This document shows positions 15,843 to 24,628 of a DNA stretch of 64,000 nt, piece by piece; the first letter of the stretch is position 1, and each line of letters opens with the position of its first letter. The stretch is from assembly GCA_963712065.1 (NCBI GenBank), contig CAVQGM010000001.1, positions 372,001 to 436,000 of the forward strand. Direction: 5' to 3'. The notes beneath the pieces were generated by a model. The model saw only the letters and a list, made by a program, of their open reading frames with translations. It was not told where the DNA came from and did not search any database. Position numbers and translations under genes: made by a program. This DNA comes from CAVQGM01 sp963712065 (lineage in GTDB: Bacteria > Actinomycetota > Acidimicrobiia > Acidimicrobiales > Acidimicrobilacustridaceae).

Positions 15843-17170
15843 CGGGGCCCACCGGCCTCGGCGTCGGCGAGGAAGCGGGCGAAGCGCTCGTCGGCGGCCG
15901 CCGCCCACACCGGGTCGGGCTGGATCCGGTGGCCGACGCGGGCCCAGCGCGAGGCGGCCTCGGCTCCCCGCTCGAGCCCGGCCACGACCCGCGCCAGGAA
16001 CGCGGCGCCGAGGGCGGCCCCCTCCGGCACCGCCACCACGTCGACCGGGAGGCCCGTGGCGTCGGCCAGCGCGGCGACGCGTCGATCGTCCCGGGCCCCA
16101 CCGCCACTCGCCACGATCCGGCGGGCGGGCAGCCCGGAGCGCTCGATCACGTGGCGCACGACGAAGCCGCTCGCCTCGTGGGCGGCGCGCCGCACCGCCG
16201 TCGGACCGTGCCCCGGGTCGAGGCCGGCGAGCGAGGCCCGCCGGCCGGGGTCGTGCAGCGGCGTGCGCTCCCCCCGAAGGTAGGGCGCCCACCGGGGGAT
16301 GCGGTCCGGGTCGAGCTCGATGGCATCGTCGGCCCCCAGCAACCGTTCGACCCAGTCCACGAACAGCCCGCCGGCGTCGCTCGCTCCGCCCACCAGCGTG
16401 CGGCCGGGCGCGCTGTGGGGCACGGTCCACAGGCCGGCGACCTCGGGCCAGCCATCGGTCACCACCCACACGACGAGGGTCGCACCCAGGATCACCAGCA
16501 CGTCGCCGGGTTCGTCGGCACCGGCCACGAGCTGCTCGGCGAAGCCGTCCACCGTGCCCGGGCCGTAGGCGATGCCGTCGAGCACCGCCACCGCCTGGTC
16601 GCCCGGCACCACGACGGGGAGCTGCTCGACGCGGGCGCCGGTGGCCGCCACGGCGGCGGCGTCCCACCGGCCGTCACGATGGAGGGGGTGAGCGGTCACC
16701 GCCGTGATCGTGTCGATCGCACCGATGCCGCACAGCGCGGCGTTGGCGACCGCCTGGGCCGGCCAGTACCCGGCCGCGTCGGGCGCGGCCGATGCGGCCC
16801 AACCCAGCAAGCCGGCCAGCTCGCCGCTCTCGGCGGGGCTGGCGTCGCCGACGGCGCCGCCGCGGCGGTCGCCGTAGAGGACGCCGGGGGTGAGCGGATC
16901 CCCCTCGGCGTCGACGGCGCAGAGGGACGGGACCATGGCGGCCACGTCGACGGCCCGCACCACCAGCCCCTCGCGCACCGCGGCGTAGGCGGCCAGCACG
17001 TCGTCGTGCCAGGCGCGCGCCGCGTCGTGCTCGAGGGTCGATGCATCGGGCGATCGGACCGGGTGGGCGACGCGGGTCCGGGCCAGCACCGTGCCGTGGG
17101 CGTCGACGGCGACGGCTTTGACCGCGGTCGTGCCGATGTCGATGCCGATGGTCACCTCGACGTGGCCCAC
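15839..17170 (-). CDS. FGGY-family carbohydrate kinase (xylulokinase-like)
   Basis: The 443-residue protein is an ATP-dependent sugar kinase of the FGGY family. Landmarks are the N-terminal phosphate loop GIDIGTTAVKAVAVD, the text VLYGDRRGG in the sugar-binding domain, RWAPYLRGERTPLHDP (a strong xylulokinase/gluconokinase-type signature) and the C-terminal adenosine loop VASGGGARDD followed by AALGAAFLARV. D-xylulose or a related sugar or polyol is a likely substrate, but specificity cannot be fixed from sequence. It precedes and overlaps the small lipoprotein gene by four bases. Length is shorter than typical (about 480-500), with the central region compact. Confidence 0.88.
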   Translation of the reverse strand: MGHVEVTIGIDIGTTAVKAVAVDAHGTVLARTRVAHPVRSPDASTLEHDAARAWHDDVLAAYAAVREGLVVRAVDVAAMVPSLCAVDAEGDPLTPGVLYGDRRGGAVGDASPAESGELAGLLGWAASAAPDAAGYWPAQAVANAALCGIGAIDTITAVTAHPLHRDGRWDAAAVAATGARVEQLPVVVPGDQAVAVLDGIAYGPGTVDGFAEQLVAGADEPGDVLVILGATLVVWVVTDGWPEVAGLWTVPHSAPGRTLVGGASDAGGLFVDWVERLLGADDAIELDPDRIPRWAPYLRGERTPLHDPGRRASLAGLDPGHGPTAVRRAAHEASGFVVRHVIERSGLPARRIVASGGGARDDRRVAALADATGLPVDVVAVPEGAALGAAFLARVVAGLERGAEAASRWARVGHRIQPDPVWAAAADERFARFLADAEAGGPR

Positions 17171-17182
17171 CGACAGATCGGG

Positions 17183-17662
17183 TCAGCCGACGGCACCCGA
17201 GACCATGCGGATGCTGATGGGGTATCGGTACCACTCACCCCGGTTGGCCGCGACGGTCGCCATGATCGACAGGGCGATGGCGGCGATCCAGACGACGAAG
17301 AAGGTGACGAAGCCGATGAGCACCAGCATCAGCACGAACGACACCACGTAGGCGATCAGCACGGTGAGCTGGAAGTTGAGCGACTCGGCGGCGTGGTGCT
17401 TCACGAACGGATCCTTGTCACCGTTGATCACGTAGATGATGAGCGGGCCGATGAAGCCGGTGAGCAGCCCGAGGAGCTGGGCGAGCATGGCCATCGTCTT
17501 CGGGTCGGTGCCGCCGCCGGCGTTCGCCGGTTGGGTCTGGGGCACCTGCCCCTGCACCTCTCCCCACTGCTGGCCGTCCCACCACCGGAGCGCTCCGTTG
17601 GGATCGGGGTACCAGCCCGGAGGGGGGCTGCCGTCGGTGCCGCTCGGGGTGCCGGTCTCCAT
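17183..17662 (-). CDS. DUF2510-DUF4870 membrane protein
   Basis: The 159-residue protein starts with a Pro/Gly-rich region containing the DUF2510 motif PPGWYPDPNG followed by RWWDGQQW, which is common at the N-terminus of actinobacterial membrane proteins. The second half is a DUF4870 (Tic20-like) domain with three to four hydrophobic helices and the characteristic loop NGDKDPFVKHHAAESLNFQ. Molecular function of both domains is unknown. It lies 12 bases upstream of the FGGY kinase start in the same minus-strand run, but I do not infer a functional link. Confidence 0.9.
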   Translation of the reverse strand: METGTPSGTDGSPPPGWYPDPNGALRWWDGQQWGEVQGQVPQTQPANAGGGTDPKTMAMLAQLLGLLTGFIGPLIIYVINGDKDPFVKHHAAESLNFQLTVLIAYVVSFVLMLVLIGFVTFFVVWIAAIALSIMATVAANRGEWYRYPISIRMVSGAVG

Positions 17663-17714
17663 GCCGCGGAGCGTACGCCATCCGAGCCGTCCGGGCGGGG
17701 TGCTCGCCGGGCCC

Positions 17715-18695
17715 TCAGAACAGCTCGAGGTCGCCGAGGGCCAGGGCCCACCGCGACGGCGGGCTCGGGTCGCGGTCGGCCAACCGGCGCCAGGTGAGCA
17801 CCGGGCCCTGACCGGGCAGGGGCAGGAACCCGCCGCGACCGGCTCGGTGTCCGACGAGGAGGGCGTAGTCGGCCCGGGTGCGGGCCGCCGCGTCGGCGGC
17901 GAGGCGGACCGCCGCCCGGTGATCGCCTCCCGGCACCACCACGTCGGCGATGGTGCACTCGATGGCGTCGCCCCGCGCCCGGAGCCGGAACACGGCGAAC
18001 CCGGCGGCGATCGAGTCGCCGGCGGGCAGCACCCGGTAGGCGAGGGGCTCGAAGCCGTACCGCCAGCGCAGGAAGCCGACCGACCGCACGGTGGCGAGGC
18101 CCCTGGGTGGCGGTTGGCCCGCCAGGAGGGCGTCGAGCGCGGTGCCGTCGGCGAACGCGTCGGCGGGATGCTCCCCCACCCGGGACGGCAGCGACCACTT
18201 GGCCGCCGGGACCCGCGCCCTCGCGGTGCGCGCGAGACCGCCCGGGCCCGACGGGCGCACCGTGACGGGCACGCGCCCCACGACCTGCCAGCCCATCTTC
18301 AGGTAGCCGGGCCGGCTCCGGTCGTTCGGCGTGTTGAAGACGAAGTCGACCCCCTCCTCCCGGAGCTCGTCGACGGCGGTGGTGGTGAGCCGGGTGAAGA
18401 CCCCCCTTCCCTGCGCCGCGGGATGGGTGGCGGTGTCGACCGCCCGAACCGCGGCGGCGACCCCGCCCTCGGGCCGGCGGAACGCCCAACGCAGGAACGC
18501 TCGGACGCCGACCAGCTCACCGTCGGCCTCGGCGACCCAGACGGGTGACGCCCCGAAGGGGTTGTCGTCGTGCTTCCAGGCGAACAGGTCGGCGTCCCGA
18601 TCGCCGTCGCGCCATCCGAGCGCGGCGGCGGCCAGCGCGACCACGGCGTCGCGCTCGTCGGGGCGCGCCCGGCGGACGACGACCTCGTCGCTCAC
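17715..18695 (-). CDS. GNAT-type N-acetyltransferase
   Basis: This 326-residue protein begins with a GNAT domain: VVVRRARPDERDAV, the substrate strand ASPVWVAEADGELVG, and the acetyl-CoA-binding beta4-loop motif THPAAQGRGVFTRL, the family's R/Q-x2-G-x-G/A pattern. After EEGVDFVFNTPN comes the PGYLKMGWQVVGR text typical of the larger two-domain GNATs, followed by a C-terminal region of about 170 residues with a second GNAT-like fold. The acceptor is unknown. I chose the GTG at 18695 because the conserved domain starts there, and the longer frame would overlap the EAL gene. It lies just downstream of the PAS-GGDEF-EAL gene. Confidence 0.85.
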   Translation of the reverse strand: MSDEVVVRRARPDERDAVVALAAAALGWRDGDRDADLFAWKHDDNPFGASPVWVAEADGELVGVRAFLRWAFRRPEGGVAAAVRAVDTATHPAAQGRGVFTRLTTTAVDELREEGVDFVFNTPNDRSRPGYLKMGWQVVGRVPVTVRPSGPGGLARTARARVPAAKWSLPSRVGEHPADAFADGTALDALLAGQPPPRGLATVRSVGFLRWRYGFEPLAYRVLPAGDSIAAGFAVFRLRARGDAIECTIADVVVPGGDHRAAVRLAADAAARTRADYALLVGHRAGRGGFLPLPGQGPVLTWRRLADRDPSPPSRWALALGDLELF

Positions 18696-18738
18696 CTCGG
18701 GTCGTGCCCGGCCGCCAGCGGGGACCGCGGCGACCGCG

Positions 18739-20868
18739 TCACAGCATGCCCTCGGCATCGACCGCCGACTGCGGCTTGGCGAACAGGTAGCCCTGGGCGA
18801 GGGTGCAGCCGAGCTCGCGCAGCACGCGGAGCTGCGTCTCGCTCTCGACGCCCTCGGCCACGGCTTCGAGCCCGAGGGTGCGGGCCATGTTCACGATCAT
18901 GGTGACCACCGACGAGTCGCGGTCGTCGATGCCCAGCTGGCTCACGAAGCTGCGATCGATCTTCACGACGTCGATGGGGAACCGCGTGAGGTAGCTGAGC
19001 GACGAGTAGCCGGTGCCGAAGTCGTCGAGACTCAGCTTCACGCCGGTGCGGCGCAGGTGCTGGAGCCGGCGCACGGCGGCGTCGACGTCGCGCAGGAGCA
19101 CGGTCTCGGTCAGCTCGATGTGCAGCCCGGATGGCGTCGCGCCGGCCCGAGCCAGGCAGCGCTCGACCACATCGACCAGATCGGGTTGGGCGAGCTGACG
19201 ACCGGACAGGTTGACCGACACGAAGAGGTCGGGGTGGCGCTCCTGCCACGCCGCCAGCCGGTCACAGGCCTCGGCGAGCAGCAGCTCGCCGAGCTGCAGG
19301 ATCAGCCCGCTGTCCTCGGCCACCGGGATGAACTCGTTCGGGGGGAGCTGGCCGAGCAACGGGTGGTTCCACCGCACCAGCGCCTCGAACCCGACGATGC
19401 GGCCGTGCTCCAGCGCCACGATGGGCTGGTAGGCGAGCTCGAACTCGTCGCGGTCGATGCCGTGGCGCAGCGCGATCTCGAGCCTGCGGCGGGAGTCGAC
19501 GCGCGCCCGCATCTCGGCGTCGAAGACCTCGAAGCGAGGTGAGCCCCGCTCCTTGGCCCGGTACATGGCCACGTCGGCGTTGCTGATGAGGGTCTCCGCG
19601 CTGCTCAGGCCGAGCACGGCGAAGGCGATGCCGATGCTGGCGCTGAGGAACGCCTCCTCCGCCCCGACGCGGAACGGGCGGTCGATCGCATTGAGGACGA
19701 GGCGGGCGCAGTCGACGGCCTGGGAGACGTCGTCGACCTCGTCGCAGTAGACGACGAACCGTTCGCCGGCGAAGCGGGTCACGGTGCCTCGATCGCCGAC
19801 CGCCCGCTCGAGGCGGCGGGCGGCCTCGACGATCAGCTCGTCGCCGGCACGGTGACCGAGGGTGTCGGTCACGATCTTCACCCGGTCGAGCTCGACGAAG
19901 AGCACGCCGACCGAGGAGCGATGGCGGTTGGCCCGACGGAGGGCGTCCTCGAGCTGGGCCGTGAGCAGCGCCCGGTTGGGCAGGCCGGTGAGGGCGTCGT
20001 GGGTGGCCTGGTGCTCGAGCTCGAGCTGGAAGGCGCGCCGCTCGGACACGTCGTGCACGACCGCCGTGTAGAAGCGGCCGAGCGAGGTGGTGACGGCGGC
20101 CGCGCTCAGCTCGACGGGGATCGTCGTCCCGTCCCGTCGGAGGGCGTGGACCTCGCGGGGAGGCTCGTCGGCGCCGCGTGCGTCGGGCCCGCCCAGCCGG
20201 TCGACGAACCACTCCATCACCAGGTCGCGCTGGTCGGGGGCGATGAGGTCCCGGGCCTCGGTGCCGACCACCGAGGCGGCGTCGTAGCCGAGCATCCGCT
20301 CGGCGGCGGCGTTGAAGTCGACCACACGAGCGTCGGCGTCGCAGGTGATGATCCCGTCGGCGGCGGCATCGAGGATGGCACGGGTGCGGTCGTGGCTCTC
20401 CCTGAGCCGCTCGGCGGCGTCGCGGCGGCCGGTGGCGTCGACCGACACGGCGACGACGACGCCATCGGGCTGGGGCACGAGCACGGCGGTGAAGGTGCGG
20501 CGGTCGTGACCGGCGCGGACCTCGACGTCGACGACGGCCGGCTCGCCACCGGCCAGGTCGAGCGACACCGCCCGCTCGGCGATGGGGACGGTGTGGCCCA
20601 CCAGCTCGTCGTCGGCGAGCCCCACCCGGGCGAGCGCACCACCGAAGCTGGCGACGAACACGCCCTCGGCATCGATCCGGGCCAGGTGGACGGGCAGGTC
20701 GCTCACCAACTCGCGCAGCCGCCGCTCGGCGGCCCCCGTCGCGTCGGCCGCGGCATCGGCGACGAAGGCGGCCAGCGCCCGGGCGAAGGCGACCTCGACG
20801 TCGTCGTCGTGGGCCGCGGGGTCGTTGCCCCTTCCCACCACTCGCTCGATCTGGACGCCGATGTGCAC
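18739..20868 (-). CDS. PAS-GGDEF-EAL signalling protein, degenerate GGDEF
   Basis: A 709-residue soluble regulator of cyclic di-GMP. After an N-terminal leader there are two PAS-like sensory regions (about residues 55-160 and 170-290; the second contains AILDAAADGIITCDAD and the S-box end DVSERRAF). A GGDEF domain (about 300-455) then starts HDALTGLPNRALL, but its active site reads FAGERF in place of GGDEF, so diguanylate cyclase activity is probably lost. The C-terminal EAL domain keeps FEALVRW, NLSGRQL, ELTETVL and LDDFGTGYSSL, the metal and catalytic residues of an active phosphodiesterase. I expect net c-di-GMP hydrolysis with the GGDEF as a sensor. The start is the GTG at 20868, which has a GGAGG Shine-Dalgarno. 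Confidence 0.9.
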   Translation of the reverse strand: MHIGVQIERVVGRGNDPAAHDDDVEVAFARALAAFVADAAADATGAAERRLRELVSDLPVHLARIDAEGVFVASFGGALARVGLADDELVGHTVPIAERAVSLDLAGGEPAVVDVEVRAGHDRRTFTAVLVPQPDGVVVAVSVDATGRRDAAERLRESHDRTRAILDAAADGIITCDADARVVDFNAAAERMLGYDAASVVGTEARDLIAPDQRDLVMEWFVDRLGGPDARGADEPPREVHALRRDGTTIPVELSAAAVTTSLGRFYTAVVHDVSERRAFQLELEHQATHDALTGLPNRALLTAQLEDALRRANRHRSSVGVLFVELDRVKIVTDTLGHRAGDELIVEAARRLERAVGDRGTVTRFAGERFVVYCDEVDDVSQAVDCARLVLNAIDRPFRVGAEEAFLSASIGIAFAVLGLSSAETLISNADVAMYRAKERGSPRFEVFDAEMRARVDSRRRLEIALRHGIDRDEFELAYQPIVALEHGRIVGFEALVRWNHPLLGQLPPNEFIPVAEDSGLILQLGELLLAEACDRLAAWQERHPDLFVSVNLSGRQLAQPDLVDVVERCLARAGATPSGLHIELTETVLLRDVDAAVRRLQHLRRTGVKLSLDDFGTGYSSLSYLTRFPIDVVKIDRSFVSQLGIDDRDSSVVTMIVNMARTLGLEAVAEGVESETQLRVLRELGCTLAQGYLFAKPQSAVDAEGML

Positions 20869-20996
20869 GTGTCCTCCGTCGCCTTCCCTCGGACGAGGGA
20901 CGGGGCGCCCCCGGGGGTCCCGAACGAGGGTAACCCCGGGGGGGTGGGTCACTCGCGGTTCCCTCCCCGGCCGCCGAGGGCCACCGCCGCCGTCGG

Positions 20997-23729
20997 TCAG
21001 GTGCGGAGGCGGCGGACGTAGGGGGGGAGCGAGGGCTCCACCGGATGCACCCGGACCTTGGCGTCGACCACCTCGACGCCGTGGGGCGTGACGATGACCG
21101 GGTTGAGGTCGAGCTCCACCACCTCGGGGCATGCGCCGGCGAGCACCCCGACGCGGACGAGCACCTCCTCGAGGGGTTCGACGGCGACGTCGGGGGCGCC
21201 CCGGTAGCCGAACAGGAGCGGACTCCCCCGCAGCCCCCGCACCAGCTCGTGGGCATCGACGTCGGTGAGCGGCACCACCCGGAAGGCCCGGTCGGCGAGG
21301 AGCTCGGTCGCCACCCCACCCATCCCGAACATCACGAGCGGCCCGAAGGCCGGGTCCTGCACCAACCCGACGATCGTCTCGACGCCGGGTCGGGCCATGC
21401 GCTGCACGACGATCCCGTCGAGCGCGCCTCCGAGCCCGGCCTCCATGGCCACGAAGGCGTCGCGCACCTGCTGGGCGGTGCGCAGGTCGAGGCGCAGCCC
21501 GCCGACGTCGCTCTTGTGCACCATGGCCCCCGACGCCGCCTTCAGGGCGACCGGGTAGCCGAACGCCTCGGCCACGTCGACGGCGACGTCGGGATCGGCG
21601 GCCCTGCGCACCTCGACGGCGGTGATGCCGAAGGCGCCGAGCAGGGCGGTGGCCTCGTCGGCGTCGAGCCAGCGACCCTCCGGGGCGTCGCGCAGCACGG
21701 CCGCGACCAGCCCGGCCCCCCGCTCGCGGTGGACGTCGGCGAGGTCGGGGACCCGACCTGGATCGCGACGACGCCAGGCCGCGTACTCGACCACCCGCCC
21801 CAGGGCGATGGCGGCGGGCTCGGGCGCGGCGAACATGGGGATGCGCCGCCGGCCGCCTTCGCCCTCGAACCCGGACGGTGCGTCACGAGCGGCCAGCACC
21901 GCAGCGAGGATCGGCTTGCCGCTGGTGTCGTCGGGGGGGCTGGCCACGTCGGCGACGGCCTCGGCGACCTCGTCGAGGCGGGTGACGAGCGGCGGCGTGA
22001 AGATCACGATCACCGCGTCGACCCGGTCGTCGGCGAGCACCAGCTCGAGCGCCCGGCGGTACTCGGTGGCGCCGGCCGAGGCGATCATGTCGACCGGGTT
22101 GGCCACGGCGGCGTTGGGGCCGAGCAGCTCCCGGAGTGCGCGCTGGGTGGCGGGGGCCAGCTCGACCACGTCGAGCCCGGCACCGACGGCGGCGTCGGCG
22201 GCGAGGATGCCGGGGCCACCCGAGTTGCCGACGATGGCGACCCGGTCGCCGCCGGGCAGCGGCTGGGACGACAGCACCTGGGCGAGGTCGAACAGCTCCT
22301 CGAGGGTGTCGACCCGCACCACCCCGGTCTGGCGGAAGAGGGCGCCGACGGCCACGTCGGAGGTGGCGACCGCCGCGGTGTGCGACGACGCGGCGCGGTG
22401 GCCGGCGGGGGTGCGCCCCGACTTCACCGCCACGATCGGCTTGCGCTGGCTGACCCGACGGGCGATCCGGCTGAACTTGTGGGGGTTCCCGAACGACTCG
22501 AGGTACAGCAGGATCACGTCGGTTCCGGGGTCGTCCTCCCAGTACTGCAGGAGGTCGTTGCCGCTGACGTCGGCCTTGTTCCCGACCGACACGAACGACG
22601 AGATGCCGATGCCGAGCCGGGCGGTCCACTCGAGCAGGGCGATGCCGAGGGCGCCGGACTGCGACTGGAACGCGACCCGTCCGGGCCGGGGCGGGGTCGG
22701 GGCGAAGGTGGCGTCCAGGCCGATGGCGGTGTTGGCCACACCGAGGCAGTTCGGTCCGACCAGGCGCATGCCCCCGCGACGAGCCCGTTCGAGCACGTCG
22801 CGCTCGAGGGCGGCACCTTCGGGCCCCGTCTCCCCGAAGCCGGCGCTGACCACGACCAGGGCGCCGACGCCCTTGGCCGCGCACTGGTCGACCACCTCGG
22901 GCACGAGCGGGGCCCGCACCGCGATCACCGCCAGGTCGACGTCACCGTCGACGTCGAGGATCGACGCGACCGCCGGGACCCCAGCGACCTCGGTGGCGTT
23001 GGGGTTCACGGCGTGGATCGGACCCTGGAAGCCCCCGTCGAGCAGGTTCCGGAACAGGTGGTAGCCGATGGTGCCGTGCCGCCGGCTCGCCCCGACCACG
23101 GCCACCGAGCGCGGCTGCAGGATGCGACCGATCGAGCGCGACTCGGCGTGGTGCTCCCGGGACTCCATCACCGCGAGCGAGGCGTCGGTGGGCTCGATGG
23201 GGAACTCGACACGGATGTAGCCGTCGGTGAAGGCGTCGGCGGTTCGATAGCCGGCGTCGTGGAACACGCGCAGCATGCGTTGGTTGTCGGGCAGCACCTC
23301 GGCCGTGAACCGCTCGATGCCGGCGTCTCGGGCGGCGACGGCCAGGAGCTCGAGCATCATCGATCCGATGCCACGCCCCTGGTGTTCGTCGTCGATGACG
23401 AAGGCGACCTCGGCCTCGGGGGGTGCGTCGGGATCGTCGTCGGGCGGACGCAGACGGTCGTACCTGGCGACGGCGATCATGCGGTCGCCGGTGAGGGCGA
23501 CCAGCGCCATGCGGTCGCGGTAGTCGACGGTGGTGAAGTAGGCGACCTCGGCGTCGGTCAGCTCCTGCTTCGGGGAGAAGAACCGGTAGTAGCGGGTCTC
23601 GGGCGACAGCCGCCCGAAGAGGGCCCGGTGCCCGGGGGCGTCGTCGGGCCGGATGGGCCGGATCCGCACCGTGCCGCCGTCGGCGAGCACCACGTCGAAC
23701 TCCCAGTGCGCGGGGTAGGCCTCGTCCAC
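20997..23729 (-). CDS. Fusion of GNAT acetyltransferase and NDP-forming acyl-CoA synthetase (Pat/PatZ-like)
   Basis: A 910-residue protein with an N-terminal GNAT domain (about residues 15-185) carrying LSPETRYYRFF and the acetyl-CoA loop DDEHQGRGIGSMML. It is followed by NDP-forming acetyl-CoA-ligase-type domains: a CoA-binding domain (PRSVAVVGASRRHGTIGYHL), succinyl-CoA-ligase-like domains (NCLGVANT, QSQSGALG) and a C-terminal ATP-grasp region (VALKAASGAMVHKSDVGG). In enterobacterial Pat the order is reversed, with GNAT at the C-terminus. Such proteins acetylate lysines of acyl-CoA synthetases and other enzymes, the ligase part being often catalytically inert. With many CoA ligases in this window, a role in controlling them is attractive but inferred. 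The start is the GTG at 23729. Confidence 0.9.
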   Translation of the reverse strand: MDEAYPAHWEFDVVLADGGTVRIRPIRPDDAPGHRALFGRLSPETRYYRFFSPKQELTDAEVAYFTTVDYRDRMALVALTGDRMIAVARYDRLRPPDDDPDAPPEAEVAFVIDDEHQGRGIGSMMLELLAVAARDAGIERFTAEVLPDNQRMLRVFHDAGYRTADAFTDGYIRVEFPIEPTDASLAVMESREHHAESRSIGRILQPRSVAVVGASRRHGTIGYHLFRNLLDGGFQGPIHAVNPNATEVAGVPAVASILDVDGDVDLAVIAVRAPLVPEVVDQCAAKGVGALVVVSAGFGETGPEGAALERDVLERARRGGMRLVGPNCLGVANTAIGLDATFAPTPPRPGRVAFQSQSGALGIALLEWTARLGIGISSFVSVGNKADVSGNDLLQYWEDDPGTDVILLYLESFGNPHKFSRIARRVSQRKPIVAVKSGRTPAGHRAASSHTAAVATSDVAVGALFRQTGVVRVDTLEELFDLAQVLSSQPLPGGDRVAIVGNSGGPGILAADAAVGAGLDVVELAPATQRALRELLGPNAAVANPVDMIASAGATEYRRALELVLADDRVDAVIVIFTPPLVTRLDEVAEAVADVASPPDDTSGKPILAAVLAARDAPSGFEGEGGRRRIPMFAAPEPAAIALGRVVEYAAWRRRDPGRVPDLADVHRERGAGLVAAVLRDAPEGRWLDADEATALLGAFGITAVEVRRAADPDVAVDVAEAFGYPVALKAASGAMVHKSDVGGLRLDLRTAQQVRDAFVAMEAGLGGALDGIVVQRMARPGVETIVGLVQDPAFGPLVMFGMGGVATELLADRAFRVVPLTDVDAHELVRGLRGSPLLFGYRGAPDVAVEPLEEVLVRVGVLAGACPEVVELDLNPVIVTPHGVEVVDAKVRVHPVEPSLPPYVRRLRT

Positions 23730-23752
23730 GGGAGCAGTCTGGCCCGCCAGGG

Positions 23753-24628
23753 TTACGCCAAAGCGTCGAGGAGGTGTCCGACCTCGTCGACCGAGGTCGA
23801 GGTGGGCACCAGCAGCAGCTCGTCGCAGCCGGCGTCCTCGATGCGGGCCACGGCGTCGCGCAGGCGCACGGCGTCGTGGGCCGAGCACGACTCGGCCATG
23901 GCCGTGGCCAGCCGGTCCCCGAAGATGCCGAGGTAGCGTCGGGCGTAGGCCTTGAGCCGGTCCTCACCGCCCGCACCGAGGGCGTACCAGAAGCTGGTGA
24001 CGTGCCGGGGCGGCTCGGCCCGCCCGGCGTCGTTCCATGCCGCCTCGATCGATCGGAACGTGCCGTCGACGTCCTCACCCAGGGGATCGAGCAGGAACCC
24101 GCTGATGCCCGCCGCCCAGTGCGCCGACCGGGCGATCGACTTCGGGCCCAGGGCCCCCGAGTAGATCGGTGGCCCGCCGACCTGCACCGGTGGCGGCCCC
24201 ACCGGCGCGAGCCCGGGGAAGGGCGGCTCACCGGCCCACACCCGGCGGATCAGGGCGACCTGTTCGTCCATGCGGGCGTGGCGTCGGCCGAACGGCGCCT
24301 CGAGGCTGCGGTAGTCCTCGTCACGACCGCCCACCCCGACCCCGAGCACGAACCGACCGCCCGACAGCACGTCGAGGGTGGCCGACTTCTTGGCCACGTC
24401 GACCGCCGAGTGCATCGGGAGGATCACCACCGTGGACATGACCCGCACCCGGTCGGTGAGGGCGGCGGCGGCGCTGAGGGTGACGAACAGCTCCTGGTTG
24501 GGATACGCGATGCGCTCGCCGATGGCGAGGGTCGAGAACGGTCCTTCGTCGATCGCCCGGCACCACCCGACGGTGGTGTCCCGGTCGACGCCGGCGATCA
24601 TCGTCGGCAGGGTGAGCCCGATCTCCAT
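23753..24628 (-). CDS. LLM-class (luciferase-like, probably F420-dependent) oxidoreductase
   Basis: This 291-residue TIM-barrel protein has the LLM-class start MEIGLTLPTM, the core LGVGVGGRDEDY, MDEQVALIRRVWAGE and VGGPPIYSGALG. These are typical of actinobacterial F420H2-dependent oxidoreductases of the luciferase-like superfamily. The start ATG at 24628 shares its last base position with the stop of the upstream binding-protein gene (TGATG), so the two are coupled. A GTG three bases earlier is an alternative start. Substrate unknown. Cofactor preference (F420 over FMN) is inferred from family and not from a diagnostic residue I can verify. Confidence 0.85.
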   Translation of the reverse strand: MEIGLTLPTMIAGVDRDTTVGWCRAIDEGPFSTLAIGERIAYPNQELFVTLSAAAALTDRVRVMSTVVILPMHSAVDVAKKSATLDVLSGGRFVLGVGVGGRDEDYRSLEAPFGRRHARMDEQVALIRRVWAGEPPFPGLAPVGPPPVQVGGPPIYSGALGPKSIARSAHWAAGISGFLLDPLGEDVDGTFRSIEAAWNDAGRAEPPRHVTSFWYALGAGGEDRLKAYARRYLGIFGDRLATAMAESCSAHDAVRLRDAVARIEDAGCDELLLVPTSTSVDEVGHLLDALA

